NCBI GenBank assembly: GCA_902805935.1
Contig: CADCUR010000224.1
Span: 1 to 53,139, forward strand
DNA: 53,139 bases
Direction: 5' to 3'
Source: an uncultured Pyrinomonadaceae bacterium
Lineage (GTDB): Bacteria > Acidobacteriota > Blastocatellia > Pyrinomonadales > Pyrinomonadaceae
Every line of letters begins with the position of its first letter. The stretch's first letter is position 1. Position numbers and translations under genes: made by a program. Under the pieces are notes generated by a model. The model was not told the origin of the DNA. It saw only the letters and a program-made list of their open reading frames with translations, and made no database searches. Below are positions 8,545 through 17,022 of this stretch, in pieces.

Positions 8545-9987
8545 ATGAATCGTTTTATCAAGAATAAGTCTTCTCTGTGGCTCAGTGTCGCCGCTACCGC
8601 GCTTTGGCTCGGCTCGACCGTTTCAGTTTTCGGACAGGTTTCGAGCAAACCGACCAATCCGCCGCAGAAACCTCTTTTGCAGCCGATTATCGTTCAAACG
8701 GATAAAACCAATTCATCGCAGCCGACCGGCGCGGGTTCGCAAAAATCCGCTACGCCGCTCGTGACGAAAACGGGCAGTTCGTCGCCGACCGGCGTGTCCG
8801 CGCGCAAAACTTCTTTTCCGGTTTTGGCTGACGTGGCAATTCCGGGTTATTCGGGCATTCTGGTTGAAAACCTGGACGGCAACGTCGTTCTTGACAGCGC
8901 TTCAAATTTTCCTTTTAATCCGGCTTCGAATGTGAAAATCGCCACCGCTTACGCCGTTTTGAAAACCTTCGGACCCGATTATCGTTTTCCGACGAGTTTC
9001 TGGACGGACGGACAACTCGAACAAGCAACCGGCACGCTTTACGGCAATTTGTATGTGTCGGGACGCGACCCGATGTTTAGCAGCGAACACGCCGTCAGCG
9101 TCGCCGCCGAACTCAACCGTTTGGGCGTTCGCAACATCACCGGCGACTTAATCGTGACCGATAATTTTGCGATGAATTATTCGACGCAGGCGCAGTATTC
9201 GGGCAATGCGCTGCTGGCGGTGATGAATTCGGCGAAGCGTTCGGCGGCGGCGACCCGCGCCTGGAACAACTATCTAATCAGTTCGAGAAGAACCGCCGTT
9301 TTGGTTCCGAGCGTAGCGGTGGCGGGCAGCGTTTACGTGCAGGCGCTTCCGACCAATGCGAAACTCGTTTTTTCGCACGAATCGGCGCCGATGCGCGAAA
9401 TTCTCAAAGTGACGCTTTGTTATTCAAATAACTTTTTGTCGGAACGCTTGGGCGATATGCTTGGCGGACCGTATGCCGTCGCTCGAATCGTGCAGCAGGG
9501 CGGACAAATCGCACCGGAAGAATTTTACATTCAGACGGCAAGCGGACTCGGCATCAACCGCGTCACGCCGCGGGCGATGATGAAACTATTGCGGGCGTTA
9601 AGAAGCGATTTGGCAAAAAATAAAATGAGTTTTACCGACATTATGCCGGTCGCCGGAATTGATAAAGGAACGCTCGAAGGACGTTTTGATACGGATTTTG
9701 CGCGCGGCAGCGTCGTCGGCAAAACCGGGACTCTCGGACAAACCGACGGCGGTGTCAGCAGTCTGGCAGGGGAGATTCAGACGCGAAACGGCAAACTCCT
9801 GTTCGTGATTTTCAATCAACGCGGCGGCGTCAATCGTTTTCGCGCTTTTCAAAATTCGCTCGTTTCTTTGATTCAGGGACAAATGGGCGGCGCAACTCCA
9901 ATGGGTTATAACGAAATTCCGCTCGATGTCCGATTGGCGACGACGCGCATTACTTATCCAGACACGCGCGCCAGAGTCAACGAATAA
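8545..9987 (+). CDS. dacB: D-alanyl-D-alanine carboxypeptidase/endopeptidase, PBP4 family (S13)
   Basis: A 480-residue periplasmic penicillin-binding protein. A signal peptide (to about residue 31) is followed by a Pro/Ser/Thr-rich linker (35-90), then the S13 catalytic domain with all three motifs: SNVK at 128-131 (nucleophile S128), SNN at 294-296 and KTG at 393-395. It trims or cleaves D-Ala cross-links of peptidoglycan. The family is usually 460-490 residues, so the length is normal despite the added linker. An extended -10 promoter lies upstream and two hairpins follow. It precedes murJ, so two peptidoglycan genes are adjacent, although terminators separate them. Confidence 0.9.
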   Translation: MNRFIKNKSSLWLSVAATALWLGSTVSVFGQVSSKPTNPPQKPLLQPIIVQTDKTNSSQPTGAGSQKSATPLVTKTGSSSPTGVSARKTSFPVLADVAIPGYSGILVENLDGNVVLDSASNFPFNPASNVKIATAYAVLKTFGPDYRFPTSFWTDGQLEQATGTLYGNLYVSGRDPMFSSEHAVSVAAELNRLGVRNITGDLIVTDNFAMNYSTQAQYSGNALLAVMNSAKRSAAATRAWNNYLISSRRTAVLVPSVAVAGSVYVQALPTNAKLVFSHESAPMREILKVTLCYSNNFLSERLGDMLGGPYAVARIVQQGGQIAPEEFYIQTASGLGINRVTPRAMMKLLRALRSDLAKNKMSFTDIMPVAGIDKGTLEGRFDTDFARGSVVGKTGTLGQTDGGVSSLAGEIQTRNGKLLFVIFNQRGGVNRFRAFQNSLVSLIQGQMGGATPMGYNEIPLDVRLATTRITYPDTRARVNE

Positions 9988-9991
9988 TAAA

Positions 9992-10045
9992 GGAACGCCA
10001 GCATCTTGCTGGCATCAGTGTTTGCCAGCAAGATGCTGGCGTTCC
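9992..10045. repeat. Perfect 23-bp inverted repeat made of smaller palindromes
   Basis: Arms at 9992-10014 and 10023-10045 are perfectly complementary around an 8-base loop. Each arm itself contains the 17-base hairpin GCCAGCATCTTGCTGGC. The locus begins four bases after the carboxypeptidase stop. It looks like a REP/BIME-type element in a 3' untranslated region. Confidence 0.8.
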
Positions 10046-10049
10046 GTTT

Positions 10050-10079
10050 AAGGAAGCAAAAAACTTTGCTTCCTTTTTA
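10050..10079 (+). terminator. Intrinsic terminator between dacB and murJ
   Basis: An 11-bp stem (AAGGAAGCAAA at 10050-10060, TTTGCTTCCTT at 10065-10075) with a 4-base loop is followed by T-rich sequence. It immediately follows the nested palindrome. Confidence 0.7.
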
Positions 10080-10141
10080 TTTTGCGCTTTACAGAAAAGC
10101 ATACGATAATTCACGTTTGCCGAGAAAGCATTTAAGAATGG

Positions 10142-11890
10142 ATGAGCGAAATCGAAAAAACCGGACAAACAGAAGAACCGCCCGAAAAATTAGCCGACCC
10201 GACCGAGCAGACGGAACAAGTCGAAGCCGAAAAACCGAAAACGCAAAGCGTCGCCCGAAGCGCGGGCATCGTCTCGATTGCAGTGATGTTCTCGCGCGTT
10301 TTGGGCTTAGTGCGAGAGGTAATTTTCGCTAAGTATTTCGGGGCGGGGTTTTTGTATGACGCATTTCTGGTCGGCTTCCGCATTCCGAATATCCTGCGCG
10401 ACCTATTCGCTGAAGGCGCACTGTCCGCCGCATTCGTCAAGGTTTTCACCGATTACCAACTCAAAAAAAGCGAAGCTGAAGCGTGGCAGTTGGCGAGTTT
10501 GATTTTCAATGCGCTGGCGATTGTTTTAAGCATAATCACTATCATCGGAATTTTCGCCGCCCCGTATCTCGTTCCGTTGCTCGCGCGCGGCTTTTCGCCA
10601 GAAAAAGCTGCGCTCGCCGTAACTTTGACGCAAATAATGTTTCCGTTCATTCTGCTCGTCGCGCTCGCCGCCGTTGCGATGGGCGTGTTGAATACAAAAG
10701 GCAGATTTGGCGTTCCGGCTTCGGCTTCGACGGCTTTCAACATCGCTTCAATCATCTTCGGACTCGGTTTGGCTTTTTACTTAAGCGGCGGTGTTTGGGA
10801 AACATCTGCAGACAAAGATTTGATTCCGAGCGCGGCGGCGCAATGGGCGATAATCGGAATGGCAATCGGAACTTTAATGGGCGGCGCGTTTCAGCTATTT
10901 ATCCAAATTCCATCCTTGCTTCGCGTCGGCTTTCGCTTTACGCCCGTCGTCAGTTTTACCGACGAAGGCGTGCGGCGCGTGATGCGCCTGATGGGTCCGG
11001 CAATCATTGGCACGTCAGCCGTGCAAATCAAAGTTTTGGTTGATACGTTTATCGTCTCCAGCATTGACGGCGGGCAATCGTGGCTCAGTTACGCTTTTCG
11101 CTTAATGCAGTTTCCAATCGGACTGTTCGGCGTGGCAATCGGCACGGCGGCGGTTCCGACGCTTTCGCGGCTGGCTTCGGAAAACAATTTTACAAAATTC
11201 CGCTCGACTTTATCCGATGCGCTCAAGTTGGTTTTTTTGCTGACCATTCCGGCGGCGTGCGGTCTCGTCGTTTTGGGCGAGCCGATTATTCGTCTGCTTT
11301 ACGAACGCGGCGAATTCAACGAGTTTGACACGAGTATGACGGCGTGGGCGCTCGCGGCGTATTCGATTGGCTTGACCGGCTATGCGGCGATAAAAATTGT
11401 CTCGCCGTCGTTCTACGCCTTGGACGATGCGAAAACGCCGATGTATGTCAGCATCGCTTCGATTCTCGTTCACGTCGTCGTCAGCTACTCGATGATGCAA
11501 TTCCTCTCGACCGTCGGCGTTTCGCCTGAGCGTCCAAACGGTTTCGGACACGTCGGTGTGGCGCTGGCGACTTCGACCGTCGCGCTGGTCAATTTTTTCG
11601 CGCTTACATTTCTAATGCGGCGGCGCATTTCCGGTTTGAACGGCAGAGAGATTTTCAGTGCGTTCATCAAAATCGTCATCGCTTCGGCGGCGATGTCGGC
11701 GGTCAGCTACGCGAGTTACTATTTTTTAACAAACTCGCTCGGCGAGAAAACTTTAATCGTAAAACTCGTCGAAGCCTTCGTGCCAATCGCGCTCGGCGGA
11801 ACGGTTTTTTTTATCGCAGCGAAACTCCTGCGCGTCGGCGAGATTGATAAATTCGTCGGCGCGATAAAACGAAAATTAGGACGTAAATAA
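10142..11890 (+). CDS. murJ: Lipid II flippase MurJ (MviN)
   Basis: A 582-residue polytopic inner-membrane protein. After a charged, Glu/Gln-rich N-terminal tail of about 40 residues it has the MviN hallmark SIAVMFSRVLGLVREVIFA, then FGAGFLYDAFLVGFRIPN and LFAEGALSAAFVKVF, and about 14 hydrophobic segments. MurJ moves the undecaprenyl-linked peptidoglycan precursor lipid II to the periplasmic face. The hydrophilic tail is longer than usual. No strong ribosome-binding sequence precedes the ATG; an overlapping out-of-frame ATG lies at 10138. The alkyltransferase-like gene starts one base after its stop, so the two share a transcript. Confidence 0.93.
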   Translation: MSEIEKTGQTEEPPEKLADPTEQTEQVEAEKPKTQSVARSAGIVSIAVMFSRVLGLVREVIFAKYFGAGFLYDAFLVGFRIPNILRDLFAEGALSAAFVKVFTDYQLKKSEAEAWQLASLIFNALAIVLSIITIIGIFAAPYLVPLLARGFSPEKAALAVTLTQIMFPFILLVALAAVAMGVLNTKGRFGVPASASTAFNIASIIFGLGLAFYLSGGVWETSADKDLIPSAAAQWAIIGMAIGTLMGGAFQLFIQIPSLLRVGFRFTPVVSFTDEGVRRVMRLMGPAIIGTSAVQIKVLVDTFIVSSIDGGQSWLSYAFRLMQFPIGLFGVAIGTAAVPTLSRLASENNFTKFRSTLSDALKLVFLLTIPAACGLVVLGEPIIRLLYERGEFNEFDTSMTAWALAAYSIGLTGYAAIKIVSPSFYALDDAKTPMYVSIASILVHVVVSYSMMQFLSTVGVSPERPNGFGHVGVALATSTVALVNFFALTFLMRRRISGLNGREIFSAFIKIVIASAAMSAVSYASYYFLTNSLGEKTLIVKLVEAFVPIALGGTVFFIAAKLLRVGEIDKFVGAIKRKLGRK

Positions 11891-11891
11891 A

Positions 11892-12266
11892 ATGAATGAC
11901 AAACAAGTAAATGACAGTCAATATCGTGAGCGCGTTTACGAAATCGTCCGCGAAATTCCAGTCGGGCGCGTCATGACTTACGGGCAAATCGCGGGGATTT
12001 TGGGCGAAGGTTATACGCCGCGCACGGTCGGATACGTGATGCACGGCGCGGACACAAAGGAAACCCCTTGGCAGCGCGTCATCAATGCGCAGGGCGCGTG
12101 TTCGACCGGAAAAATGACCGTTCCCGTTAATTTGCAACAGCAAATTCTCGAAGACGAAGGCGTGAAATTCAATGAAAAAGGTCGCTGTGATTTAAAGATT
12201 TATCAGTGGTCACCCGAAAGCGCTGACGATAAGGAAGATGATGAACAGCCGAGTTTATTCGTGTAA
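11892..12266 (+). CDS. atl: Alkyltransferase-like protein (ATL)
   Basis: A 124-residue protein with the DNA-binding domain of O6-alkylguanine-DNA alkyltransferase: VGRVMTYGQIAGILG and the helix-turn-helix arginine region PRTVGYVMHG. The alkyl-accepting PCHRV box reads PWQRV, with tryptophan at residue 60 in place of the reactive cysteine. ATLs cannot transfer alkyl groups. They bind O6-alkylguanine, flip it out and hand the lesion to nucleotide excision repair. The gene starts one base after murJ, an arrangement that suggests co-transcription rather than a shared pathway. Confidence 0.88.
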   Translation: MNDKQVNDSQYRERVYEIVREIPVGRVMTYGQIAGILGEGYTPRTVGYVMHGADTKETPWQRVINAQGACSTGKMTVPVNLQQQILEDEGVKFNEKGRCDLKIYQWSPESADDKEDDEQPSLFV

Positions 12267-12319
12267 TTAACATTCCGAAGAACTTCGTTTTAATTTTTGC
12301 CTTTTCGCTTTCTACGTGT

Positions 12320-13201
12320 TTATCTTCCCCATTTCAATTTGTTTCGCAGAACGTCGAAATAATTTCGATTCGGCGGCTGGACGAGGTTAAAATTCGTCGG
12401 GCTTTTGCGAATCGAAACGGTGTCGCCCGTTCTCATCTGATAACCGATTTGCCCGTCCAAAGTTATCGCCACGCCTTCGTTTTCGTTTTTCAAATGCAAA
12501 TTTATCGCTGCCGCGTCCGGCACGACAATCGGGCGATTCGTTAAAGTAAAAGGACAAATCGGCGTCAGCACGACGGCGTTCATCGAAGGATAAACAATCG
12601 GACCGCCGGCGGAAAGATTGTAGGCGGTCGAGCCGGTCGGCGTTGCGACGATTAAGCCGTCAGCGCGAAACGAATTGACGAAAAGATTGTCTAATTCGAC
12701 TTCGATTTCGATGATGCGGGCGAGCGCGGCTTTGTTAATGACGACATCGTTCAACACGCGCCCGCTTTCCAAAATCTCGCCGTCACGCCGGTGTTCGACT
12801 TCGAGCATCACACGGCGGTCAATCTCATAATCTCCGGCGAGAATCGCTTCGAGCGCGCCGAACATTTCTTCGATGCGAAACTCGGTCAAGTAGCCGAGAC
12901 TGCCGTAGTTGATTCCTAAAACCAGAACTTCCCGATCGCCGGTAAGTCGCGCGGTCGAAATCATCGTGCCGTCGCCGCCGAGAACAACGATTAAATCGGC
13001 TTGCGCTTGAAATTTTTCGAGTCCGACCGTTTCGATACCGCACGCTTCCGCGCCGAAGCGTTCGGTTTCCTCGCGCGGTTTGCCGATTAAATTTATATTT
13101 CGTTTTTCGAGCCAGTCGGAAAGCTCGCGCGCCGTCGCCCACGCTTCTTTGTGATTCGGCTTGACGACCACGCCGACGCATTTTATTTCTTGATTCGTCA
13201 T
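12320..13201 (-). CDS. nadK: NAD kinase
   Basis: A 293-residue ATP- or polyphosphate-dependent NAD kinase that makes NADP. The GGDGT motif (75-79) with the catalytic aspartate, the NYGSLGYL element, the LNDVVINK strand and the ADGLIVATPTGSTAYNLSAG block are all present. The frame extends two codons upstream to a TTG, but the ATG at 13201 is a better start; no strong ribosome-binding site is visible for either. It converges with the ATL gene and is not obviously in an operon. Confidence 0.94.
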   Translation of the reverse strand: MTNQEIKCVGVVVKPNHKEAWATARELSDWLEKRNINLIGKPREETERFGAEACGIETVGLEKFQAQADLIVVLGGDGTMISTARLTGDREVLVLGINYGSLGYLTEFRIEEMFGALEAILAGDYEIDRRVMLEVEHRRDGEILESGRVLNDVVINKAALARIIEIEVELDNLFVNSFRADGLIVATPTGSTAYNLSAGGPIVYPSMNAVVLTPICPFTLTNRPIVVPDAAAINLHLKNENEGVAITLDGQIGYQMRTGDTVSIRKSPTNFNLVQPPNRNYFDVLRNKLKWGR

Positions 13202-13289
13202 TGCCAAAAGTTTTGTTAGTGATTGACTAAAAGATTTGAAACTGCAAGTTTTTATAATTTTCGCTCGAAACCGCCCGAATCGTCCAAAG

Positions 13290-14363
13290 CTAATCTAGTT
13301 TCGGATGTTCCTTGACAAACTTTAAAAGATTTCCGACATAAGACGCGAACGGCGGACAAGCGATGTCGTGCGCGGCGAGCAGCTCGTCGGCGACGCGCGT
13401 GTCGTAAGTTTGCGGCACGAAAAAATACGGCACCGACGGAAACGGCAAACCGGAAACAATCGGGGAAAACGGCAGCATCAGAGATTTTTCAATTAACTGC
13501 GGCGGCGGTTTAACGACGGATTTTTTCCGGGTCAATGCCTCGCTGATCGCGTCGAAAAGTTCTTCGGTCGTCAGCGGATTCGGGTCGGCGAGCGCGACGG
13601 TTTTCCCGATGGCGCGTTCGTCCGTCGAGAGCGCCGCAATGCCTTCGACGACAAAATCAACCGGCACGAGATTCAATTTGACCGCCGAGTTTCCGACGTT
13701 CACATAACGCAACAGATTCGGCGCTTTCCGCAAATAATGAATCAGCGAATAAATGCCATCGTATTTCGCCGTCTCGCCCGTCAGCGAGTCGCCCACGACG
13801 ACCGACGGGCGATAAATCGTCGTCGGAATTTCGTTTTTCAAACGCTCGACTTCCATCTCCGCCAGGTATTTCGTTTCCTCGTAAAAATTGCGAAAACCCG
13901 CCGCGTGTTCGAGTTCGGTTTCCAGAATCTCGCCCGTCCGTCGTCCGGCAACGTAACAAGTCGAGACGTAATTATAGCGGCGCAGATTCTTTAAACTCCC
14001 GACAATTTCGTTGACGTTGCGCGTGCCTTCGACATTGACCGAATAAGCCGTATCTTTCGCCACCGACAAATCGTAAACGGCGGCGAGATGATGAACGTCG
14101 GTCGTCTCCGTTTGAATAATTTGTAAATCCGCGTCGGAAATTCCGAGATTCTTTTGCGTGATGTCGCCCTCGACGAGCGCGAAGTTCTGCGGCGGCGCGT
14201 TTGTATTTCGGGCGATTTCTTCGATTCGGCGCATTGCCTTTTCGATGAAAGGTTTTTGCACGAGCAGAAAAAACTGCGCGCCACGCCGCGCCAGTTGCTT
14301 GACCAATCGTTCGGCGATAAAACCGGGAAAGCCGGTTACGAAAATTGTTTGGTCGAAATTCAT
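13290..14363 (-). CDS. NAD(P)-dependent SDR reductase (NAD_binding_4-like)
   Basis: A 357-residue extended short-chain dehydrogenase. The Rossmann motif TGFPGFIAERL lies at residues 10-20, the active-site pair at Y161 and K165 (YEETK) and the VSTCYVAG strand at 133-140. The layout resembles the reductase domains that act on fatty acyl or aminoacyl thioesters and plant male-sterility proteins, and also nucleoside-sugar epimerases, so the substrate is open. A TATAAT hexamer ends eight bases before the ATG with no ribosome-binding sequence, suggesting a leaderless message. Confidence 0.8.
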   Translation of the reverse strand: MNFDQTIFVTGFPGFIAERLVKQLARRGAQFFLLVQKPFIEKAMRRIEEIARNTNAPPQNFALVEGDITQKNLGISDADLQIIQTETTDVHHLAAVYDLSVAKDTAYSVNVEGTRNVNEIVGSLKNLRRYNYVSTCYVAGRRTGEILETELEHAAGFRNFYEETKYLAEMEVERLKNEIPTTIYRPSVVVGDSLTGETAKYDGIYSLIHYLRKAPNLLRYVNVGNSAVKLNLVPVDFVVEGIAALSTDERAIGKTVALADPNPLTTEELFDAISEALTRKKSVVKPPPQLIEKSLMLPFSPIVSGLPFPSVPYFFVPQTYDTRVADELLAAHDIACPPFASYVGNLLKFVKEHPKLD

Positions 14364-14516
14364 CTGTTGAAATTATAGCCGCAAGACGCGGAAAAAACAC
14401 ACGAGCGATAACGCGTTTGAAAACTTCAGAGAATTTTGTTTCGACCGAAAATCCGCCTCGCCGATGTCTTTGCCTTTTGCGGGGCAGTCTTTAAAACCGC
14501 GTTCGCGCCGAAACTT

Positions 14517-14545
14517 TTTACAACCATTGCGGGTTATGTTAGAGT
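14517..14545 (+). promoter_or_regulatory. Promoter placing transcription start at the ATG of the 83-aa gene
   Basis: TTTACA (14517-14522), 17 bases, then TGtTAGAGT (14537-14545) form an extended -10 promoter. Only nine bases separate the hexamer from the ATG at 14555, so the message would be leaderless or nearly so. Confidence 0.55.
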
Positions 14546-14554
14546 TCGGTAAAA

Positions 14555-14806
14555 ATGCAAGCGAAAAAACAGGAAAATAAAAAGCCGAAAAAAAACCGCG
14601 CGTCGGCTGAGAACGCGCCGAGCGAATTGAATGAGCCGCGCTGGTCGGTCGTATCGTTTGAGGCGCGCGCAGCAGGCAATTTGACTTATGCGCAGGCGAC
14701 CCAGAAACTGGCGGAACTAGCGGCGCAAAAAGTTGCCGGGCTTTGCATCATCACCGACGAAGCCGCCGCGCGAATTGACGAAAATAGACGGAGATTAAAA
14801 CTCTAA
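14555..14806 (+). CDS. Small hypothetical protein, 83 aa
   Basis: An 83-residue protein with a Lys/Asn-rich N-terminal tail (to about 22) and a folded-looking core with EPRWSVVSFEARAAGNLTYA followed by an Ala-rich helix. I do not recognise the family. The promoter at 14517-14545 directly precedes the ATG and no ribosome-binding sequence is present, which together support a leaderless message. It converges with the quinone oxidoreductase gene and the two overlap by 12 bases at their 3' ends. Confidence 0.65.
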   Translation: MQAKKQENKKPKKNRASAENAPSELNEPRWSVVSFEARAAGNLTYAQATQKLAELAAQKVAGLCIITDEAAARIDENRRRLKL

Positions 14807-15802
14807 AACTACTTTCCCGAAACTTCGATTTGATTCGAGATATTCGTGGGCTTCTCTCGCTGCTTCGACCGGAAAAACTTCGTCCAGATTCGGTTTGATT
14901 ACTCCCGCCGCAACGAACGGCAAAACTTCGGCGACAAACTCGCGCGTCGCCTCGGCTTTTTCTTCAGTGGAGCGCGAGCGCAAAACCGTGCCGATGATTT
15001 TCAGACGTTTCGACAAAGCCGCGCCGAGATTAAATTCCGCTTTTGCGCCGCCGGTCAAGCCGACCAAAACGAGACGACCTTTCAGATTGAGACTTTCCAA
15101 ATTCGCCGCGAAATACTTTGCGCCGACTAAATCCAAAATCACGTCAACGCCTTTGCCGCCGTTATGATATTCAATAATTTCGGCGAAATATCTCGGAGTT
15201 TTACCTTCGCTCAAATCGGTACTGGCGACGATTCCGCAATCTAAACCTAACTCGCCGCATTTTGTTAATTTGTCTGTCGTGCGCGACGTTCCAAAAGTTT
15301 TAATAGCTTTTGCTTTCGCCAATTGCAGCGCGGCGAGTCCGACGCCCGAACCGACGGCGTGAATCAAAAGCGTTTCGCCCGTTTGCAGATTGCCCTGCGT
15401 AAAAATCGCGTCGTGCGCGGTAATGAATGCTTCGGGAACGCAAGCGGCTTCAACGAAATTCAAATTGCCGGGAATTTTTGCGAGGAATGATTCGTCGGTT
15501 GTAAGAAATTCGGCTTGCGCTCCGCCCGCCGTGATGCCGAAAACTCTGTCGCCGATTTTATATTCGGTTACGCCGTCGCCGATTCGAGCGACTTCGCCGG
15601 CAAATTCAAGTCCTAAAATTCGTTCGGGAAAACCTTTCGGCGCGGGATAAACGCCTTGCCGCTGCAAGATGTCGGCGCGATTAAGAGCCGCTGCCTTCAC
15701 ATTTACTAAAACTTCTGTCGCTTTCGGTGCGGGAGGATTTTCAACCTGGCGGATTTCCAAATTCTGCGCGCCGCCGAATTCTCTGACGTAAACTGCTTTC
15801 AT
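14795..15802 (-). CDS. Zinc-independent NAD(P)H quinone oxidoreductase (MDR family)
   Basis: A 335-residue medium-chain dehydrogenase/reductase of the quinone-oxidoreductase/PIG3 type. It has the GroES-like N-terminal domain (GLEFAGEVARIGDGV, YKIGDRVFG) and the Rossmann motif HAVGSGVGLAALQLAKA near residues 148-164, but lacks the cysteine cluster of zinc-binding alcohol dehydrogenases. Members reduce quinones or enones with NADPH. The start has no ribosome-binding sequence, while AATAAT ends eight bases before the ATG, consistent with leaderless initiation. A period-7-like inverted repeat lies directly upstream. Confidence 0.86.
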   Translation of the reverse strand: MKAVYVREFGGAQNLEIRQVENPPAPKATEVLVNVKAAALNRADILQRQGVYPAPKGFPERILGLEFAGEVARIGDGVTEYKIGDRVFGITAGGAQAEFLTTDESFLAKIPGNLNFVEAACVPEAFITAHDAIFTQGNLQTGETLLIHAVGSGVGLAALQLAKAKAIKTFGTSRTTDKLTKCGELGLDCGIVASTDLSEGKTPRYFAEIIEYHNGGKGVDVILDLVGAKYFAANLESLNLKGRLVLVGLTGGAKAEFNLGAALSKRLKIIGTVLRSRSTEEKAEATREFVAEVLPFVAAGVIKPNLDEVFPVEAAREAHEYLESNRSFGKVVLEF

Positions 15803-15815
15803 TTACCAAAATTAT

Positions 15816-15903
15816 TTAGCCACAGAGGACACAGAGAGAAAAACTAGAGAAGGAAATGAACAAACTTTTTCTCTCTGTATTTCTCCGTGTTCTCTGTGGC
15901 TAA
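15816..15903. repeat. Inverted repeat built on CACAGAG units
   Basis: The left arm (15816-15841) reads as tandem variants of CACAGAG/GACACAGAG, the right arm (15866-15903) as the complement CTCTGTG. The arms are imperfect. The loop ends with AACAAACTTTTTC at 15859-15871, the same 13 bases as at 5321 and 19674. It lies between the start of the oxidoreductase and the stop of the M48 protease. Confidence 0.82.
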
Positions 15904-15908
15904 AAAAA

Positions 15909-16880
15909 TTACTTCTTCATCAAATCCGCGTATTCGCCTTCGTCAACCCATTTCAGAATTTCCGATACGCGCCAGACGGGAAACGGATGCGATAAACCCG
16001 AACCTAAAATGTCCGCCCAGAAGCGGTCGAGTTTTTTCTCATCGTAATTTTTCTCAAACTCGCGCGCCTGCTCTAAAAACAAATCGTAATCAATTTTCGA
16101 GGCGAAAGTTCCGCCGCAGAGTTTCATCATCGTGCGCCCGATGACGTGCGGGTCTTGCGTCACGAGCAGCGCGGCGCGGTCACAGGAAAGTTCGGCTTTG
16201 CGCGCCCACGCGAGCAAGGAGCCGCTGATGCCGGCGGAAATCAGAAACTTGATGATGTCCGCACCCGGAATCAGCCGCGCTAGCGAAGCATTCGCCAGCG
16301 CTTCGATAAGACGCGCGGCGGTCAAATACAAAACATGCTCGGCGTGAATATGTCCGACTTCGTGCGCGATGACCGCCAGAGTTTCTTCGTCGTTCAGACG
16401 CTCGATCAGAGACGAATGCAGCACGATAATCGGTCGGTCAACGCCGCCCGTAAAAGCGTTAACGACCGGATTTTGCTGCACGTAAAGTTCCGGCATATCA
16501 ACGCCAAGCGTCGTGCAGGCGATTTGCAGTTTGGCGTATAAATCCGGGCATTGTTTCGGCGTGACTTTCACCGCGCTCGCCATAAACATCACGCGAATAG
16601 CTGATTCGCCCGTCACTTTCAGCAACTGTTTTAATGCCGTATCAATTCCGGGAATCGCCCGCAACGCAGCGAGAGCTTTGCTGTCCGCCGGATGAACGTA
16701 TTCGTGTTTGCTCAAATCGGCAAACTTTTTATGCGCTTCGTTCGAGAGCGGCAGACGGCAGCGTCCGCACACGGCTTCATTGTTTTTGTAATCTTCGCGG
16801 ACGGAATTTTTCTGTCCGCAGTAACGGCACCGCACCGAATAACGCTCGGCGACGGCGGCTGTTGAATCTTTTTTTGACAT
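15909..16880 (-). CDS. M48-family zinc metallopeptidase with zinc-ribbon
   Basis: A 323-residue protein. An N-terminal zinc ribbon (CxxC at 18-21 and 38-41) precedes an M48 peptidase domain with HEVGH at 173-177 and the third zinc ligand E230 in ARKAELSCDRAAL. M48 enzymes include HtpX and Ste24; the peptide ARKAELSCDRA and the hydrophobic stretch around 200-225 suggest membrane association. The frame opens 12 codons earlier, but the ATG at 16880 begins the typical cytoplasmic ribbon, and a TACACT hexamer ends seven bases before it, so the mRNA may be leaderless. Confidence 0.85.
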   Translation of the reverse strand: MSKKDSTAAVAERYSVRCRYCGQKNSVREDYKNNEAVCGRCRLPLSNEAHKKFADLSKHEYVHPADSKALAALRAIPGIDTALKQLLKVTGESAIRVMFMASAVKVTPKQCPDLYAKLQIACTTLGVDMPELYVQQNPVVNAFTGGVDRPIIVLHSSLIERLNDEETLAVIAHEVGHIHAEHVLYLTAARLIEALANASLARLIPGADIIKFLISAGISGSLLAWARKAELSCDRAALLVTQDPHVIGRTMMKLCGGTFASKIDYDLFLEQAREFEKNYDEKKLDRFWADILGSGLSHPFPVWRVSEILKWVDEGEYADLMKK

Positions 16881-17022
16881 AATTAAAAGTGTAGATAGAT
16901 ATTTCCCATAATTCAAATTTCAAGCGAATCTCGTCTATTAAAACGAAAAACGACGGCGAAAAGTTTAGATGCAGATTCGATTCGTCTTTATCGCCCGGAT
17001 TGTGCATTATATTTTTATAGCT

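Noticed and set aside
8265-8567. Short frames in the gap upstream of the carboxypeptidase gene
   Set aside because: They overlap in both strands and one runs over the promoter; no ribosome site or recognisable product.
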